Notes: generated by a model from the letters alone, not told the origin. DNA of 61,567 nt from Candidatus Latescibacterota bacterium (GCA_020349025.1 CP070763.1:2082562-2144128); one strand, 5' to 3'. Shown: positions 44,176 through 53,517, numbered from the stretch's first letter. Program-made: numbers and translations.

Positions 44176-45204
44176 ATGAGGAGAGCAAACACCGGCGCGC
44201 TTTGCAGCCTGCTCTTTTTGATTGGCATCGGGCTCGGGAGGCCGTCGGCCGAGGCGCAGGCGAGCGCCACCGCGCAGCTGCGTGAGGAGGCGGAGAAGCT
44301 GAAGGCGTTCGTCGCTTCCCCGGCGGTGCGAGAGTTTCTTGCGGCGACGTCGCTCCTGCCGGAGATCGAGCCACGCACCCTCTTGCGCGACAACGACACA
44401 AGCAGCTACTACACGGCGGCGGAAGCGCGGGCTCTGCCGCAGGGGGAACGTGACGCGCTGGAGGAGGTGGTCTTCGACGCGTACTACTACTACACCACGC
44501 GCTACGGCAGCCCGTTGGCGTACTGTCGGGCGCTCGATCTCGTGGCGCGCACGGGCGTCACCAGCTTCGCCGGAAAGCGCATTCTCGACTTCGGCTACGG
44601 CACGATCGGACACCTGCGCCTGCTCGCCTCGCTCGGCGCGCACGTCGTCGGCATCGAGGTCAATCCGCTCTACCCGAAGCTCTACGGCGAGCCCATGGAC
44701 CAGGGCAGCATCGACGGCATCGCTGGGCGCTCCGGATCGATCCGGCTGCTGCACGGCCGCTACCCCGCCGAGTCGCAGCTGCGAGCGCAGGTCGGCGACG
44801 ACTACGACCTCTTCCTCTCCAAGAACACGCTCAAGCGCGGCTACATCCATCCGGAGCGAGCCGTCGACGAGCGCATGACGATCCAGCTCGGCGTCGACGA
44901 CTCCACCTACGTACAAGCCGTCTTCGAGGCGTTGAAGCCGGGCGGCTACTTTCTCATCTACAACCTCGCGCCCGCACCCGCGCCTCCCGACCAGCCTTAC
45001 ATTCCATGGGCGGACGGTCGCTGCCCGTTTACTCGTGACCTGCTCGAGGCGGCGGGATTCCAGATTCTCGCCTACGACGTCGACGACTCCGTCGCGGCGC
45101 GCGAAATGGGGAAGCGCCTGGGCTGGGCCGACGGGGAAAACGCCATGGATTTGGAGAACGACCTCTTCGGCACCTATACGCTGGCGCGGAAGCTGGGGCG
45201 GTGA
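44176..45204 (+). CDS. Exported protein with a SAM-methyltransferase-like domain
   Basis: The 342-residue protein carries a signal peptide (MRRANTGALCSLLFLIGIGLGRPSAEAQA). A helical segment follows, then a class I methyltransferase-like core: 'GKRILDFGYGTIGHLRLLASLGAHVVGIEVNP' (motif I and the acidic end of strand 2). Later it has 'DDYDLFLSKNTLKRGYIHP' and 'ALKPGGYFLIYNLAPAP'. An exported SAM-dependent enzyme is unusual because SAM is cytosolic. The domain may have another role, or the hydrophobic segment may anchor it. ATG 44176 follows AAGGAG (44163-44168). Confidence 0.75.
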   Translation: MRRANTGALCSLLFLIGIGLGRPSAEAQASATAQLREEAEKLKAFVASPAVREFLAATSLLPEIEPRTLLRDNDTSSYYTAAEARALPQGERDALEEVVFDAYYYYTTRYGSPLAYCRALDLVARTGVTSFAGKRILDFGYGTIGHLRLLASLGAHVVGIEVNPLYPKLYGEPMDQGSIDGIAGRSGSIRLLHGRYPAESQLRAQVGDDYDLFLSKNTLKRGYIHPERAVDERMTIQLGVDDSTYVQAVFEALKPGGYFLIYNLAPAPAPPDQPYIPWADGRCPFTRDLLEAAGFQILAYDVDDSVAAREMGKRLGWADGENAMDLENDLFGTYTLARKLGR

Positions 45205-45241
45205 CGCGCGACTGCGCTCCACGGCGTCGCCGAGACGCGGC

Positions 45242-46816
45242 TCAGCGCCGCGGCGGCGTTCTGATTCTCAGGTCGATGTCGCCAGGCCACGGTGAGAGGC
45301 TGTCGGGCCGCGTGACGTCGTAGTAGTAGTACGGACGGGTGAAGACCGTGAAGTAGCTGCGGTCCTCGAGAGGCTTCAGCGTCTCCCCGCAGTACGCGTT
45401 CAACAACAGTCGAAACGTGTTCACAGGTGACAGGCGCGCGTCGATCTGCGTGGAGTGGCCGGGCATGTGGATGGCGTTCAGAATCCCGAAGCGCTCCAGG
45501 TGATTGGTCTTCGGAAGGTTGAACCAGTCGAGCTGTGAGCCGGGGCCGTGGTCTGATTGGAGCACGACCACGGGTGGATCGTCGGCAGTTCGAGCCAAAA
45601 GCTGGCGCACGCTCTCCTCCACACGCGAAGTGATGTAGATCGTCTGATTGCGGAACTTGCCGACGTACTCGCCACGCGTCCCACCGGTCTGATAATAGAA
45701 GGAGCCGTCACTGAAATCGAAACTGCGCTGTCGGGACACCGGCTCGCCTTTCGGGCCGAAGACAAATGGTGGATGCGGCGCCACGAGGTGCACGAACACG
45801 AAGCGTGGCGACCTCCCCTCGGTGACGTTCGGGAGCTTGCTGAGGATGAAGTCGAGGCGCTCGCGATGCAGATCGTACTGCGACTTGCCCAGGCGCATGG
45901 CCAGCGCAAGGGGCGTCGTTGCCACGAGGATGTTTTCGAACTCGCTGAGCGACCGCCCCGGTTGCAGATAGTGATCGGCGCCAGGAAACTCCGTGTATTC
46001 GTACCCGGACTCGAAGGCCACGAAGGTGTAACCCAGCCCTTTCAACTGCTCGACGAGCCGGTTGTCGCGCAGGAGTCGCGCGGCGGGTCGCTTGTCTTTC
46101 GAGGTGGGATCCACGTCGAGAAGGTGCTGGATGTAATCCAGGTTCATCGTTGCGGCCAGGCTGAGCAGTGTCTGACAGTAGTTGGAACGGCTCTCCTCGA
46201 GAACCTGGAATCCGAGTTCACGAAGTGTCGCGAGAAATCGGGAGTTGTTCAACCCGTAGATTCTCTGCAGCACGTCCGCTCGGCCGTAGCCGTCGAGCAC
46301 GATGAAGTAGATATCGGGGAGGTCGGCGAGGAGCGGTCGTGCTGCGACGGTTTCCGCCTCGCGCGACGCGGTTCGCTGGCGGGTGACGTGCGCGTAAGCG
46401 ACCGTCGCGATCTGCAGCCCGACGAGCGTCACACCGACGATATTCAAGACACGTGTGACGCTCCACAGTTCACGGCGCGTGCGCAGGACCAGGATCGTGC
46501 CGATCGAGAGAAGCAGGAACCAGAGTGGGAGCGTCGCTCCGTCCACGCCGAGGTTGAGGAAATCGATGTCGCGATTGCGAAACGCCCGCGCCGCGTGCCC
46601 GTAGCTGAAGAAGAGGAGCGCCGCCCACGTCACGAGAACACCGCTCTTCGCCGCGTCAAGCCGCCAGCGAAGCAGGAGCAACAGCGCCCCCGCCGTTGCG
46701 AGTGTGACGACGAGCGGCAACCACACGACCGCGAACGACAGCTGTGTCGCGTTCCGCGCATAGAGGAACAGAACCGGAAACCCGGCGAAGAAGAACGGAT
46801 GCAAGACGAGCTTCAC
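45242..46816 (-). CDS. Membrane-anchored sulfatase-like hydrolase/transferase
   Basis: The roughly 524-residue protein has four or five N-terminal transmembrane helices. An alkaline-phosphatase-superfamily domain follows: 'LPDIYFIVLDGYGRADVLQRIYG' (metal-binding Asp), 'SNYCQTLLSLAATMNLDYI' (nucleophile region, probably Thr) and 'VVLQSDHGPGSQ' (metal-binding Asp-His). This layout is shared with LtaS/MdoB-like phosphoglycerol or phosphoethanolamine transferases and sulfatases. It probably modifies an envelope glycan or lipid outside the inner membrane. No ATG precedes the first helix; GTG 46816 is my best guess and is uncertain. Confidence 0.7.
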   Translation of the reverse strand: MKLVLHPFFFAGFPVLFLYARNATQLSFAVVWLPLVVTLATAGALLLLLRWRLDAAKSGVLVTWAALLFFSYGHAARAFRNRDIDFLNLGVDGATLPLWFLLLSIGTILVLRTRRELWSVTRVLNIVGVTLVGLQIATVAYAHVTRQRTASREAETVAARPLLADLPDIYFIVLDGYGRADVLQRIYGLNNSRFLATLRELGFQVLEESRSNYCQTLLSLAATMNLDYIQHLLDVDPTSKDKRPAARLLRDNRLVEQLKGLGYTFVAFESGYEYTEFPGADHYLQPGRSLSEFENILVATTPLALAMRLGKSQYDLHRERLDFILSKLPNVTEGRSPRFVFVHLVAPHPPFVFGPKGEPVSRQRSFDFSDGSFYYQTGGTRGEYVGKFRNQTIYITSRVEESVRQLLARTADDPPVVVLQSDHGPGSQLDWFNLPKTNHLERFGILNAIHMPGHSTQIDARLSPVNTFRLLLNAYCGETLKPLEDRSYFTVFTRPYYYYDVTRPDSLSPWPGDIDLRIRTPPRR

Positions 46817-47027
46817 GGAGCCGGGTTCATCCCCTGGTCCCACAACGCGGCGAATCGCGTTGCATGTTGTCCTGACGCCACGGTTCGTCACGAAGCTTAG
46901 CCGTGGGGGAGGCTTGCAGCAAGTCGCGACACCCTCGGCGAAACCCGGACCGAACCGACGCAGAGCTCTCTTCTCGAAAACGGGACCTTGCGTCATACTG
47001 CGGCGGTCGCTCCCGGGAGGAACTTGC

Positions 47028-48281
47028 GTGGAAAGGGTGCGGGCGCTCATCGGGCGCGAGAAAGCGTTGCGCGAGGTGAGCCAAGCGTTGCACTTCGGTG
47101 CGCGAAGAGTCGCCGCCGCGGGAGTGGGGGCGATGCACGTCACCTGTGCGGACGAGTCGGAGCATGAATGCGTCGAAGCGTTCCAGCACGGGTTCGTGCA
47201 CTACCTGCTGCCGGCGCTGAAGTTCGCGCGCCAGTCGGCGTTTCGCATCGCCAACCTCGGCGGCCGCTACGAGTGGGGCTCGGTGCGCATCGCGGAGGAC
47301 CACTTCGCCACCCCACCCACGAAGGACGCCGGCAAGCTCCTGGTGGTGAAGATCAACGCGCACGTGGCGTTCGAGGAGGAGCCGGCGCCCGTCGTGCGCT
47401 CGGGAGGGCCGGCCGAGCGCTCCTACCGCTTCGGATTCTGGAAGCGCTACGACAGCGAATCTGCCTGCTGCGGAGCACTGGCTGAGCTGCTCGGCGGGAG
47501 CACGGCGCCCTTCGTCGAAGAGCTGCGCGAGAGCTTTCACTCGGAGGGGCGCGATCGCGTGGCGATGCTGCGCGACACGACCCGGGTCGACCCGACGCTG
47601 CGCGCCCTGCACGCCGCGATCGTTTCGGCGCGGCTCCAGGCTCGCAAGGCCACGCTCGACATCCAGGACTACGAGCCGGTCTCACCGACGCTCTACTTCG
47701 TTCTCCCATGCGTCACGATCAATCGTCACGAGCGCGACACCGAGATCCTCTGCGGCATCTACAGCCTCGATTCACGCGGCGGCAACGCGGAGGGCACCTA
47801 CGTGGGGCTGGGCGACGATCCCAGCGCCTACGAGACCTGGAGACAGAACGGGCTCTTCGTGGTCTCGGACGGGGAGGCCGCGGTCGAGCGCCGTGCGCGT
47901 GACCACCGCGCACTGGTTCGCGACGCCTGGAAGGAGCAGCGGATCGGCACCCGGTCCGTCGTGCGTGACGAACGCATCGAGCGCATTCAACGCGACGTCG
48001 AGCAGAACAAGCACCACCACCATCACCACGCCAAGAAGCTTCTGCGCGCCGCCCTCCCGATCCTCGCCGAGGTCGCGCCCGTGCCGGCGGCGATCCTGCT
48101 CTTCGCGGAGGGTGCGGTCGGGATCCACCATGCGTTTCGCGTGCAGCAGCTGGCGCGTGAGATGGAGAAGTCGCAGGAGGCGCGCCAGATCCTGGACGAG
48201 ATCGAGGCGAAGGTCGATCACCTCGAGCCCGATCACGCGCGCGCGCTCATCGAGCTGCTGATGCAGGAGTACGCGCGCTGA
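47028..48281 (+). CDS. Hypothetical protein with natural six-histidine tract
   Basis: The 417-residue protein is not one I recognise. It has no signal peptide. The C-terminal third contains 'VEQNKHHHHHHAKKLL' followed by a hydrophobic stretch ('LPILAEVAPVPAAILLFAEGAVGIHHAF') and a charged coiled-coil-like tail ('LAREMEKSQEARQILDEIEAKVDHLEPDHARALIELL'). The hydrophobic stretch could be a membrane segment. The His tract may bind metal. The start is GTG 47028 with GGGAGG 7 nt upstream. It is divergent from the sulfatase-like gene and convergent with the flotillin gene. Confidence 0.65.
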   Translation: MERVRALIGREKALREVSQALHFGARRVAAAGVGAMHVTCADESEHECVEAFQHGFVHYLLPALKFARQSAFRIANLGGRYEWGSVRIAEDHFATPPTKDAGKLLVVKINAHVAFEEEPAPVVRSGGPAERSYRFGFWKRYDSESACCGALAELLGGSTAPFVEELRESFHSEGRDRVAMLRDTTRVDPTLRALHAAIVSARLQARKATLDIQDYEPVSPTLYFVLPCVTINRHERDTEILCGIYSLDSRGGNAEGTYVGLGDDPSAYETWRQNGLFVVSDGEAAVERRARDHRALVRDAWKEQRIGTRSVVRDERIERIQRDVEQNKHHHHHHAKKLLRAALPILAEVAPVPAAILLFAEGAVGIHHAFRVQQLAREMEKSQEARQILDEIEAKVDHLEPDHARALIELLMQEYAR

Positions 48282-48291
48282 CGGCGGCCGA

Positions 48292-48312
48292 CCCACGACG
48301 TCACGTCGTGGG
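48292..48312. terminator. Bidirectional terminator-like palindrome
   Basis: A perfect 21-bp palindrome (arms CCCACGACGT and ACGTCGTGGG around one base) lies between the convergent His-tract gene and the flotillin gene, overlapping the flotillin stop codon. As RNA it forms an 8-bp stem with a 5-nt loop on either strand. There is no U-run, so Rho-assisted or weak termination is likely. Confidence 0.45.
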
Positions 48313-49908
48313 ATGCGCCTCCCCCTCGGCGGAGGGTGCCGACTTCTCCGCCGCGTCGCCCGTGGCGCGATCCTGGTGCACGTGCCCGAGCACCTCCGGA
48401 AGATCGATCCCGGCCTGCTGCGCCAGCTCGTGCATCGGTGGCAACGAGCCGATCAGACCGCGCAGGAAGTTCGCCGTCGAGCCGTGCCCGCCACCGCCGT
48501 TGATGCCGTTGCCGGCGGCGCCCGAGTCCCACACCGTGATCTTGTCGATCTTGAGGTTCTGGATCGCCTTCACCTGCTCGGCCACCAGGTCGGGAAGCTT
48601 CTCGATGATGAGGAGCGCCGGCGCCAGGTCGGTGCGCGTGCCGCACACGTCGATGAGCTGATGGTATCCCTGCGCCTTCGACTCGAGGACCTTGCGGATC
48701 CCTTCCGCTTCCGCCGTGTACTTCGCCAAGATGGCGTCCGCCTCACCCCTTGCGATGCGCCGCAACCTCTCCGCTTCCGCTTCGGCGTCGATCTCGATCT
48801 TCTTGCGCTCGATCATCTGCTGCGCGATCTGCGTCTTGTCGAGCCTCGCGAGCTCCTGCTCCTTCTCGGCCTGCAGCACGTCGCGCGCCGCCTGCGCCAG
48901 CGCCACCTCGCCGCGGCGCTTGGCATCGGCGCGCCGCTCCGCCAGCGTGGCCTCGTAGTCGGCGATCTGCGCCTTCGAGCTGTTCTCCCCCTTCACGGCG
49001 TCCGCCTCGAGCGTGGCCACGCCGACGCGCTGATCCCTCTCCGCCTCCTTTTTCCCCTGCACCGACAGCGCCGCCTGCTCCGCCACCGCGATCTCCTGCT
49101 GGCGCTTGGCGTCCGCCTCACCGGCCACGCCCTCCGCCTCGAAGGAAGCCACCTTGATGCGCTGATCGCGCTCCGCTTCCTTCTGCCCCATCGCCGACTG
49201 CGCCGTCTGCTCGGCGACGCGCACGTCCATCTCGCGCCGCGCCGTCGCCGTCCCGATCGAGCCCTGGCGCTCCGCCTCGGCCACCTCGATCTTCGCCTGG
49301 TTGATCGCCTCGGACGCCGCCTTCTGCCCCAGCGCCTCGATGTACCCCGACTCGTCCGTGATGTCGCGGATGTTCACGTTGATCATCTCGAGCCCGATCT
49401 TGTTGAGCTCGAAGTTGACGTTCTTGTTGACGAGGTCGAGGAACTTCTCGCGATCCTGGTTGATCTCCTCGATCGACATCGTGGCGATGACCAATCGCAT
49501 CTGCCCGAGAATGATGTCTCGCGCCTGGTGCGCGATCGCATCCTCCTTGAGATTGAGGAGTCGCTCCGCCGCGTTGTTCATGATGTCGGGATTCGTCGAG
49601 ATTCCGATCGTGAACGTCGAGGGCACGCCCACGCGAATGTTCTTCTTCGACAGAGCGCTCGTCAGCTCGATCTCGATCGTGAGCGGCTCGAGCGACAGGT
49701 AGGCGTAGTTCTGGATCAAGGGCACGACGAACGTGCCGCCACCGTGCAGACACTTCGCCGCTCGCTGCCCACCGACTTTGCCGTACACCACGAGCACGCG
49801 GTTCGATGGACAGCGCCGGTACTGCTTGACCAGCATCGCGAAGAAGAAGGCGACGAGTAGTATGATCGATACGACGATCATCATCGGGGCTGGGGTGAAC
49901 TCGCTCAT
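48301..49908 (-). CDS. Flotillin-family (YqiK-like) membrane scaffold protein
   Basis: The 535-residue protein has one N-terminal membrane helix (about 9-27). It then has an SPFH domain ('CPSNRVLVVYGKVGGQRAAKCLHGGGTFVVPLIQNYAYLSLEPLTIEIEL') and long Ala/Glu-rich coiled-coil repeats ('AEAERQGSIGTATARREMDVRVAEQTAQ', 'KEAERDQRIKVASFEAEGVAGEADAKRQQEIAVAEQAAL'). This is the flotillin layout, forming oligomeric membrane microdomains. It lies 20 nt after a YqiJ/NfeD-like gene, the common partner pair. Confidence 0.93.
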   Translation of the reverse strand: MSEFTPAPMMIVVSIILLVAFFFAMLVKQYRRCPSNRVLVVYGKVGGQRAAKCLHGGGTFVVPLIQNYAYLSLEPLTIEIELTSALSKKNIRVGVPSTFTIGISTNPDIMNNAAERLLNLKEDAIAHQARDIILGQMRLVIATMSIEEINQDREKFLDLVNKNVNFELNKIGLEMINVNIRDITDESGYIEALGQKAASEAINQAKIEVAEAERQGSIGTATARREMDVRVAEQTAQSAMGQKEAERDQRIKVASFEAEGVAGEADAKRQQEIAVAEQAALSVQGKKEAERDQRVGVATLEADAVKGENSSKAQIADYEATLAERRADAKRRGEVALAQAARDVLQAEKEQELARLDKTQIAQQMIERKKIEIDAEAEAERLRRIARGEADAILAKYTAEAEGIRKVLESKAQGYHQLIDVCGTRTDLAPALLIIEKLPDLVAEQVKAIQNLKIDKITVWDSGAAGNGINGGGGHGSTANFLRGLIGSLPPMHELAQQAGIDLPEVLGHVHQDRATGDAAEKSAPSAEGEAHPTT

Positions 49909-49928
49909 GGGGTTCCCTTCAATCTGGT

Positions 49929-50522
49929 TCAGCTCTTCGGTTCAACGACCAGGGTTTCGTCGTCCTGAGCGTCGATGACCATGACATCGGTGAACGCATC
50001 GATCGACGCTCCATTGCTGACGGCGGCCATGATCTTGCGCCGCCCTGAAACCGACACCTCGACCTGACCGCGCCCCATTCCCTTCTCGGGGATGGCCATG
50101 TAGACGCGACCGGTGCGACCGACGGCGGTGCTCGGGTCGTAACGCACCGTGCGATTGAGCCGTCGTGTCAGATACATGAGGCCGGAGGCGAGCAGCATCA
50201 TGCCGAAGCCGAATCCGGATGCGATCGCCGCGGAGGGCAGCCCGGACAGCTGCCAGTCGACGCGACACGCGACCCCCATCCAGCCCGCCCCCATGAAGAA
50301 GGCGAGGATCGACAGCGTCGAGAAGAAGGTGAAGCCGGAGCCGGCGTCGCCGATGTCGGCGTCGACATCGAAGTCCGCGTCGGTGCCGGCGAACAGCGAG
50401 ATGGCGAGGCGAATCATGAACAGGAGCGTCGCCAGCAGACCCATCATGAAGTAGATCGTCACGTCCGTGCCGAGCGCAACGAGCCTCTTCCAATCGAGAA
50501 GAAGGTCGAGGAAATCGAGCAT
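49929..50522 (-). CDS. YqiJ/NfeD-like membrane protein, flotillin partner
   Basis: The 197-residue protein has three or four hydrophobic helices (about 22-44, 64-84, 92-115), separated by a very acidic stretch ('GTDADFDVDADIGDAG'). A C-terminal OB-fold-like domain follows ('PSTAVGRTGRVYMAIPEKGMGRGQVEVSVSGRRKIMAAVS'). This matches the YqiJ/NfeD-type proteins encoded beside flotillins. It precedes the flotillin gene by 20 nt in the same operon. ATG 50522 follows AAGGAG. Confidence 0.82.
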   Translation of the reverse strand: MLDFLDLLLDWKRLVALGTDVTIYFMMGLLATLLFMIRLAISLFAGTDADFDVDADIGDAGSGFTFFSTLSILAFFMGAGWMGVACRVDWQLSGLPSAAIASGFGFGMMLLASGLMYLTRRLNRTVRYDPSTAVGRTGRVYMAIPEKGMGRGQVEVSVSGRRKIMAAVSNGASIDAFTDVMVIDAQDDETLVVEPKS

Positions 50523-50617
50523 CCTGTACTCCTTGTGGCCAGGAGCTTAAGCGTGAAGCGTGGCGCCGTCAAGGCACGGTACCGGGGCGCTGATGGATGA
50601 AAACAGCAATCGCGCGC

Positions 50618-51439
50618 TCAGCTTGAAGCTTTGCGCAACCGCATCAAGAGCACGACGAGAAGCGCAGCCCCGAAGACGCACACGACGGTGGCTCCCGTGG
50701 GCAGATCCGCCGTGTAGCTGACGACGCAACCGAGGACCGAGACCAGCCAGCCGAATCCCCACGCGATCAGCAAACGACCACGAACGCTCCTGCCGTACAT
50801 GACGCCGACGATGCTCGGAACGATGAGGAAGCTGAAAACGAGAAGGACGCCCGCCATCTGCACCGAGCTCGTGACGACGACACCGAACGAGGCGTAGAAG
50901 AGGAAGTCCCACCAGCGCACCGGCAGACCTGCCGCCGCGGCGCCATCCGCATCGAACGTCAGCTGGAAGAAGCGCGCGCGATAGATCCAGTGGAAGAGCC
51001 CGATGACGGCGTAGATGCCCGCCGCCTTGAGGACGTCCGCGGGCGTGACCCACAGGATGGAGCCGACGAGTGTTGCCTCGATGTGCTCCGCCCCGTGCGG
51101 CGCCGAGCTCACCGCCAGGATGGCGCCGCTGCTCGCCACCGCCCATGCGACCCCGATGAAAGCTTCCTGCGGAATTTCACGCTCGCGGGCACGCGTGACC
51201 GAGAACATCGCGGCACCGACGAAGGTGAAGCCGAGAGACAACACGTAGGGCCAGGAGCCGTGTGCTTCGAGATCGAGCAGGATCGCCACCGTGGAGCCGA
51301 GGGCCGCGAACTGTGCGAGCGCCAGGTCGACGAAGATGATGCCGCGTGAGAGGACGTGCATTCCGAGATAACCGTGGATCGTGACCAGTACGAGACAAGC
51401 CACGAACGGCAACCACATGATGGAAAGAAGATCGCTCAA
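50618..51439 (-). CDS. Metal ABC transporter permease (ZnuB/MntB family)
   Basis: The roughly 273-residue protein has seven or eight helices and the ABC-3 family pattern: 'VLSRGIIFVDLALAQFAALGSTVAILL' and 'SVQMAGVLLVFSFLIVPSIVGVMYG'. It would form the channel of a Zn or Mn importer. I chose TTG 51439, which has GGAG 9 nt upstream and lies 25 nt after the binding-protein gene; ATG 51418 lacks a ribosome binding site. No ATPase gene occurs in this operon or elsewhere in the window, so the transporter must borrow one or be encoded in part elsewhere. Confidence 0.88.
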   Translation of the reverse strand: MSDLLSIMWLPFVACLVLVTIHGYLGMHVLSRGIIFVDLALAQFAALGSTVAILLDLEAHGSWPYVLSLGFTFVGAAMFSVTRAREREIPQEAFIGVAWAVASSGAILAVSSAPHGAEHIEATLVGSILWVTPADVLKAAGIYAVIGLFHWIYRARFFQLTFDADGAAAAGLPVRWWDFLFYASFGVVVTSSVQMAGVLLVFSFLIVPSIVGVMYGRSVRGRLLIAWGFGWLVSVLGCVVSYTADLPTGATVVCVFGAALLVVLLMRLRKASS

Positions 51440-51464
51440 ACCGCGGCACTCCGTTTCGACTCGG

Positions 51465-52403
51465 TCAATCCGAACTCCCGTCTGCAAACGCTGCTGCGAG
51501 CTCCTCGACCAGGTGTGCGAAGAACGCTACCGGCTCGTCCAGCTCCTCCTCCGCCCCGACGGCAGCCGGAAGCACCAGCAGCTTCGCGCCCGTCTTTTCC
51601 GAGAGGCGCTCCAGCTGATCGCTGTCGATGAACGTGGAGGAAAGCAGGATGGGGACTCCCTGCTCGCGCATGCGGCGTTCGAGCTCTTCGACGTGCCGCG
51701 GCGACGGCGGGATGCCGGGCCGGTTCTCCACGTAGTCGATCGGAACCAGTTCGAGCCAGTTCAGCAGGTACTCCCACTGCTTGTGGTAGCAGACGATCGG
51801 TCGACCACGGTACGGCGCCAACTTCCGTTCCCAGATGGGAATCTGCTCCTGCAGCTGCGTCACGAACGCGGCGCGGTTGCCCGCATAGATCGAGCCCCCC
51901 TCCGGATCCACACGCACGAGCGCCGCCTCGGCCGTCGAGGCCATCTCGATCAAGTTGCGTGGGTCGAGCGTGTAGTGCGGGTTTCCTTCCGGATGCACGT
52001 CGCCCTGCGCGCGGCTCACCTCGCCGATGGGGATCTCGAGGATATCGAGGCGCACACTCATCGGCACGTGCCCCGGCTGGCCCAGGTTGATCTTGTTGTT
52101 CCGCGCACCCTGGAGGATGAGCGGCAACCAACCGATCTCGAGCTGCAAGCCGTTGTAGGCAAGGATGTCCGCGCGCCGCAACGACACGATGTAGCTCGGT
52201 TTGGCCTGCAAGTAGTGCGGGTCCATATATCCCTTGGCGAGCGTCGTGACCTCGACACGCTCCCCCCCGACCCGTTGAAACACCGCGGCCACGTCGCTCG
52301 TGGTCGCCACCACGCGGACCTCGGCGGCCTGCAGCGGCGCCGAGACAACGGCGCAGATCGCAACAAGCGGGAGCAACCGCTTCGTTGCGTATTCCACATG
52401 CAT
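51465..52403 (-). CDS. Metal ABC transporter substrate-binding protein (ZnuA-like)
   Basis: The 312-residue periplasmic protein has a signal peptide (to about residue 26, 'SAPLQA') and the cluster A-I solute-binding fold. Likely metal ligands are H63 ('MDPHYLQ'), H143 ('GNPHYTLDP'), the His in 'VCYHKQWEYL', and a C-terminal acidic residue. It lacks the His-rich loop of many Zn-specific ZnuA proteins, so Zn or Mn cannot be separated. I chose ATG 52403; GTG 52415 is in frame. It lies between the porin gene and the permease gene. Confidence 0.87.
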   Translation of the reverse strand: MHVEYATKRLLPLVAICAVVSAPLQAAEVRVVATTSDVAAVFQRVGGERVEVTTLAKGYMDPHYLQAKPSYIVSLRRADILAYNGLQLEIGWLPLILQGARNNKINLGQPGHVPMSVRLDILEIPIGEVSRAQGDVHPEGNPHYTLDPRNLIEMASTAEAALVRVDPEGGSIYAGNRAAFVTQLQEQIPIWERKLAPYRGRPIVCYHKQWEYLLNWLELVPIDYVENRPGIPPSPRHVEELERRMREQGVPILLSSTFIDSDQLERLSEKTGAKLLVLPAAVGAEEELDEPVAFFAHLVEELAAAFADGSSD

Positions 52404-52422
52404 CACGATGATCACCCTTTTC

Positions 52423-53517
52423 TCAGTAGTTGTGGGCCGGATGTGATCCGATGATGAAGTTCAGCTGCAGCAGGTACTCGACGAACTGATCCTCCGGCGT
52501 GTCGACATAGGAGGTCTGGAAGCGGAGCGCTGTGAACTCGCTCGGCACGAAGGCGAGCATGAAGCTGGCGCGTTGCGTGTCGGCGCTCGCCCCGCTCTCG
52601 TTCAGGGCGTCGTAGCGCCCCTCGATCCACCAACGGCGAGCGAACTTCAGCATGGCGTAGCCGTAGGCGCCGCGGCGGATCCCTTGCTCTTCCATCATGC
52701 CGGCCTCGCGCTCGGCGTACTGGTACTCGGCGACGACGTCGAGCACGCGCGACTGCGGCCGCCGCGGTGAGACCCACTTGTAGCGCAGGACGCCGTTACC
52801 GAGATGGCTCCATTTCGCACCTTCGGCCGTCCCGGAGGCGTTGGGTCCGCCGAGGTAGGCGCCGGAGAGCGCAATCGTGCCGCCCTCGCTGACATCCCAG
52901 AGCGCGTCGAAGCCGCCGTGGTAGGCGAGATCCCACTCTTCCGGCCCGGAAAAGAGCGCAGCATCGTCGCCGTTGAACACGGCGCCGCGCAGCTCGAAGA
53001 ACCAGGAGAGCGGCGGCACCCAACGCGCCTCCAGACCGAACTCGGACAACGCCTCGCCGCCGAACACCGCCTGCGCAAACAGGCTCCGATTGACGAACGG
53101 CAGCTGGTGGGCGTGCAACGGGTTCTCGTGTCCCCACGGAACGAACACCTGTCCGGCGCGCAAACCGATGCCGTGTGAGAGAATCCCGCTGCTCACGTAC
53201 GCCTCTTCCAGTCCGAACTCGCCATCCTCGTACGTGAACACGAAGTCCGCGGACGTGTACGGGTCGATCGCGGCCGTGAACTTGAACTCGATCTCCTGAA
53301 CCCGCATGCCGCTCTCGAGTCCCTCTTCCCCCTCCTCTCCCTCCTGCCCCTGCATCTCGCTCCGCCCCGAGAAGCCGGAGCCGAGGAACAGTCCATTCAG
53401 ACTGATGGCCGGATTGAACTTGCGCGAGACGCCCGTGGCCGTCGCGCCGCTTTCACCTGACTGAGCCCAGGCTTCACCCGCGTGGCAAAAAACAACCAGA
53501 ACGAGAAGCCAACGCAT
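52423..53517 (-). CDS. Outer-membrane porin-like protein of the metal-uptake operon
   Basis: The roughly 364-residue protein has a signal peptide (MRWLLVLVVFCHAGEAWA). An acidic low-complexity stretch follows ('QGQEGEEGEEGLESG'), then a series of amphipathic beta-strands ending in 'LLQLNFIIG'. The strand pattern ('IGLRAGQVFVPWGHENPLHAHQLPFVNRSLF', 'YAMLKFARRWWIEGRYDAL') resembles trimeric OprO/OprP-like porins. It probably supplies metal or other ions through the outer membrane for the ZnuA-like protein, whose gene starts a few bases downstream. I chose ATG 53517 because GGGGAG is 7 nt upstream; ATG 53523 is also in frame. Confidence 0.75.
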   Translation of the reverse strand: MRWLLVLVVFCHAGEAWAQSGESGATATGVSRKFNPAISLNGLFLGSGFSGRSEMQGQEGEEGEEGLESGMRVQEIEFKFTAAIDPYTSADFVFTYEDGEFGLEEAYVSSGILSHGIGLRAGQVFVPWGHENPLHAHQLPFVNRSLFAQAVFGGEALSEFGLEARWVPPLSWFFELRGAVFNGDDAALFSGPEEWDLAYHGGFDALWDVSEGGTIALSGAYLGGPNASGTAEGAKWSHLGNGVLRYKWVSPRRPQSRVLDVVAEYQYAEREAGMMEEQGIRRGAYGYAMLKFARRWWIEGRYDALNESGASADTQRASFMLAFVPSEFTALRFQTSYVDTPEDQFVEYLLQLNFIIGSHPAHNY

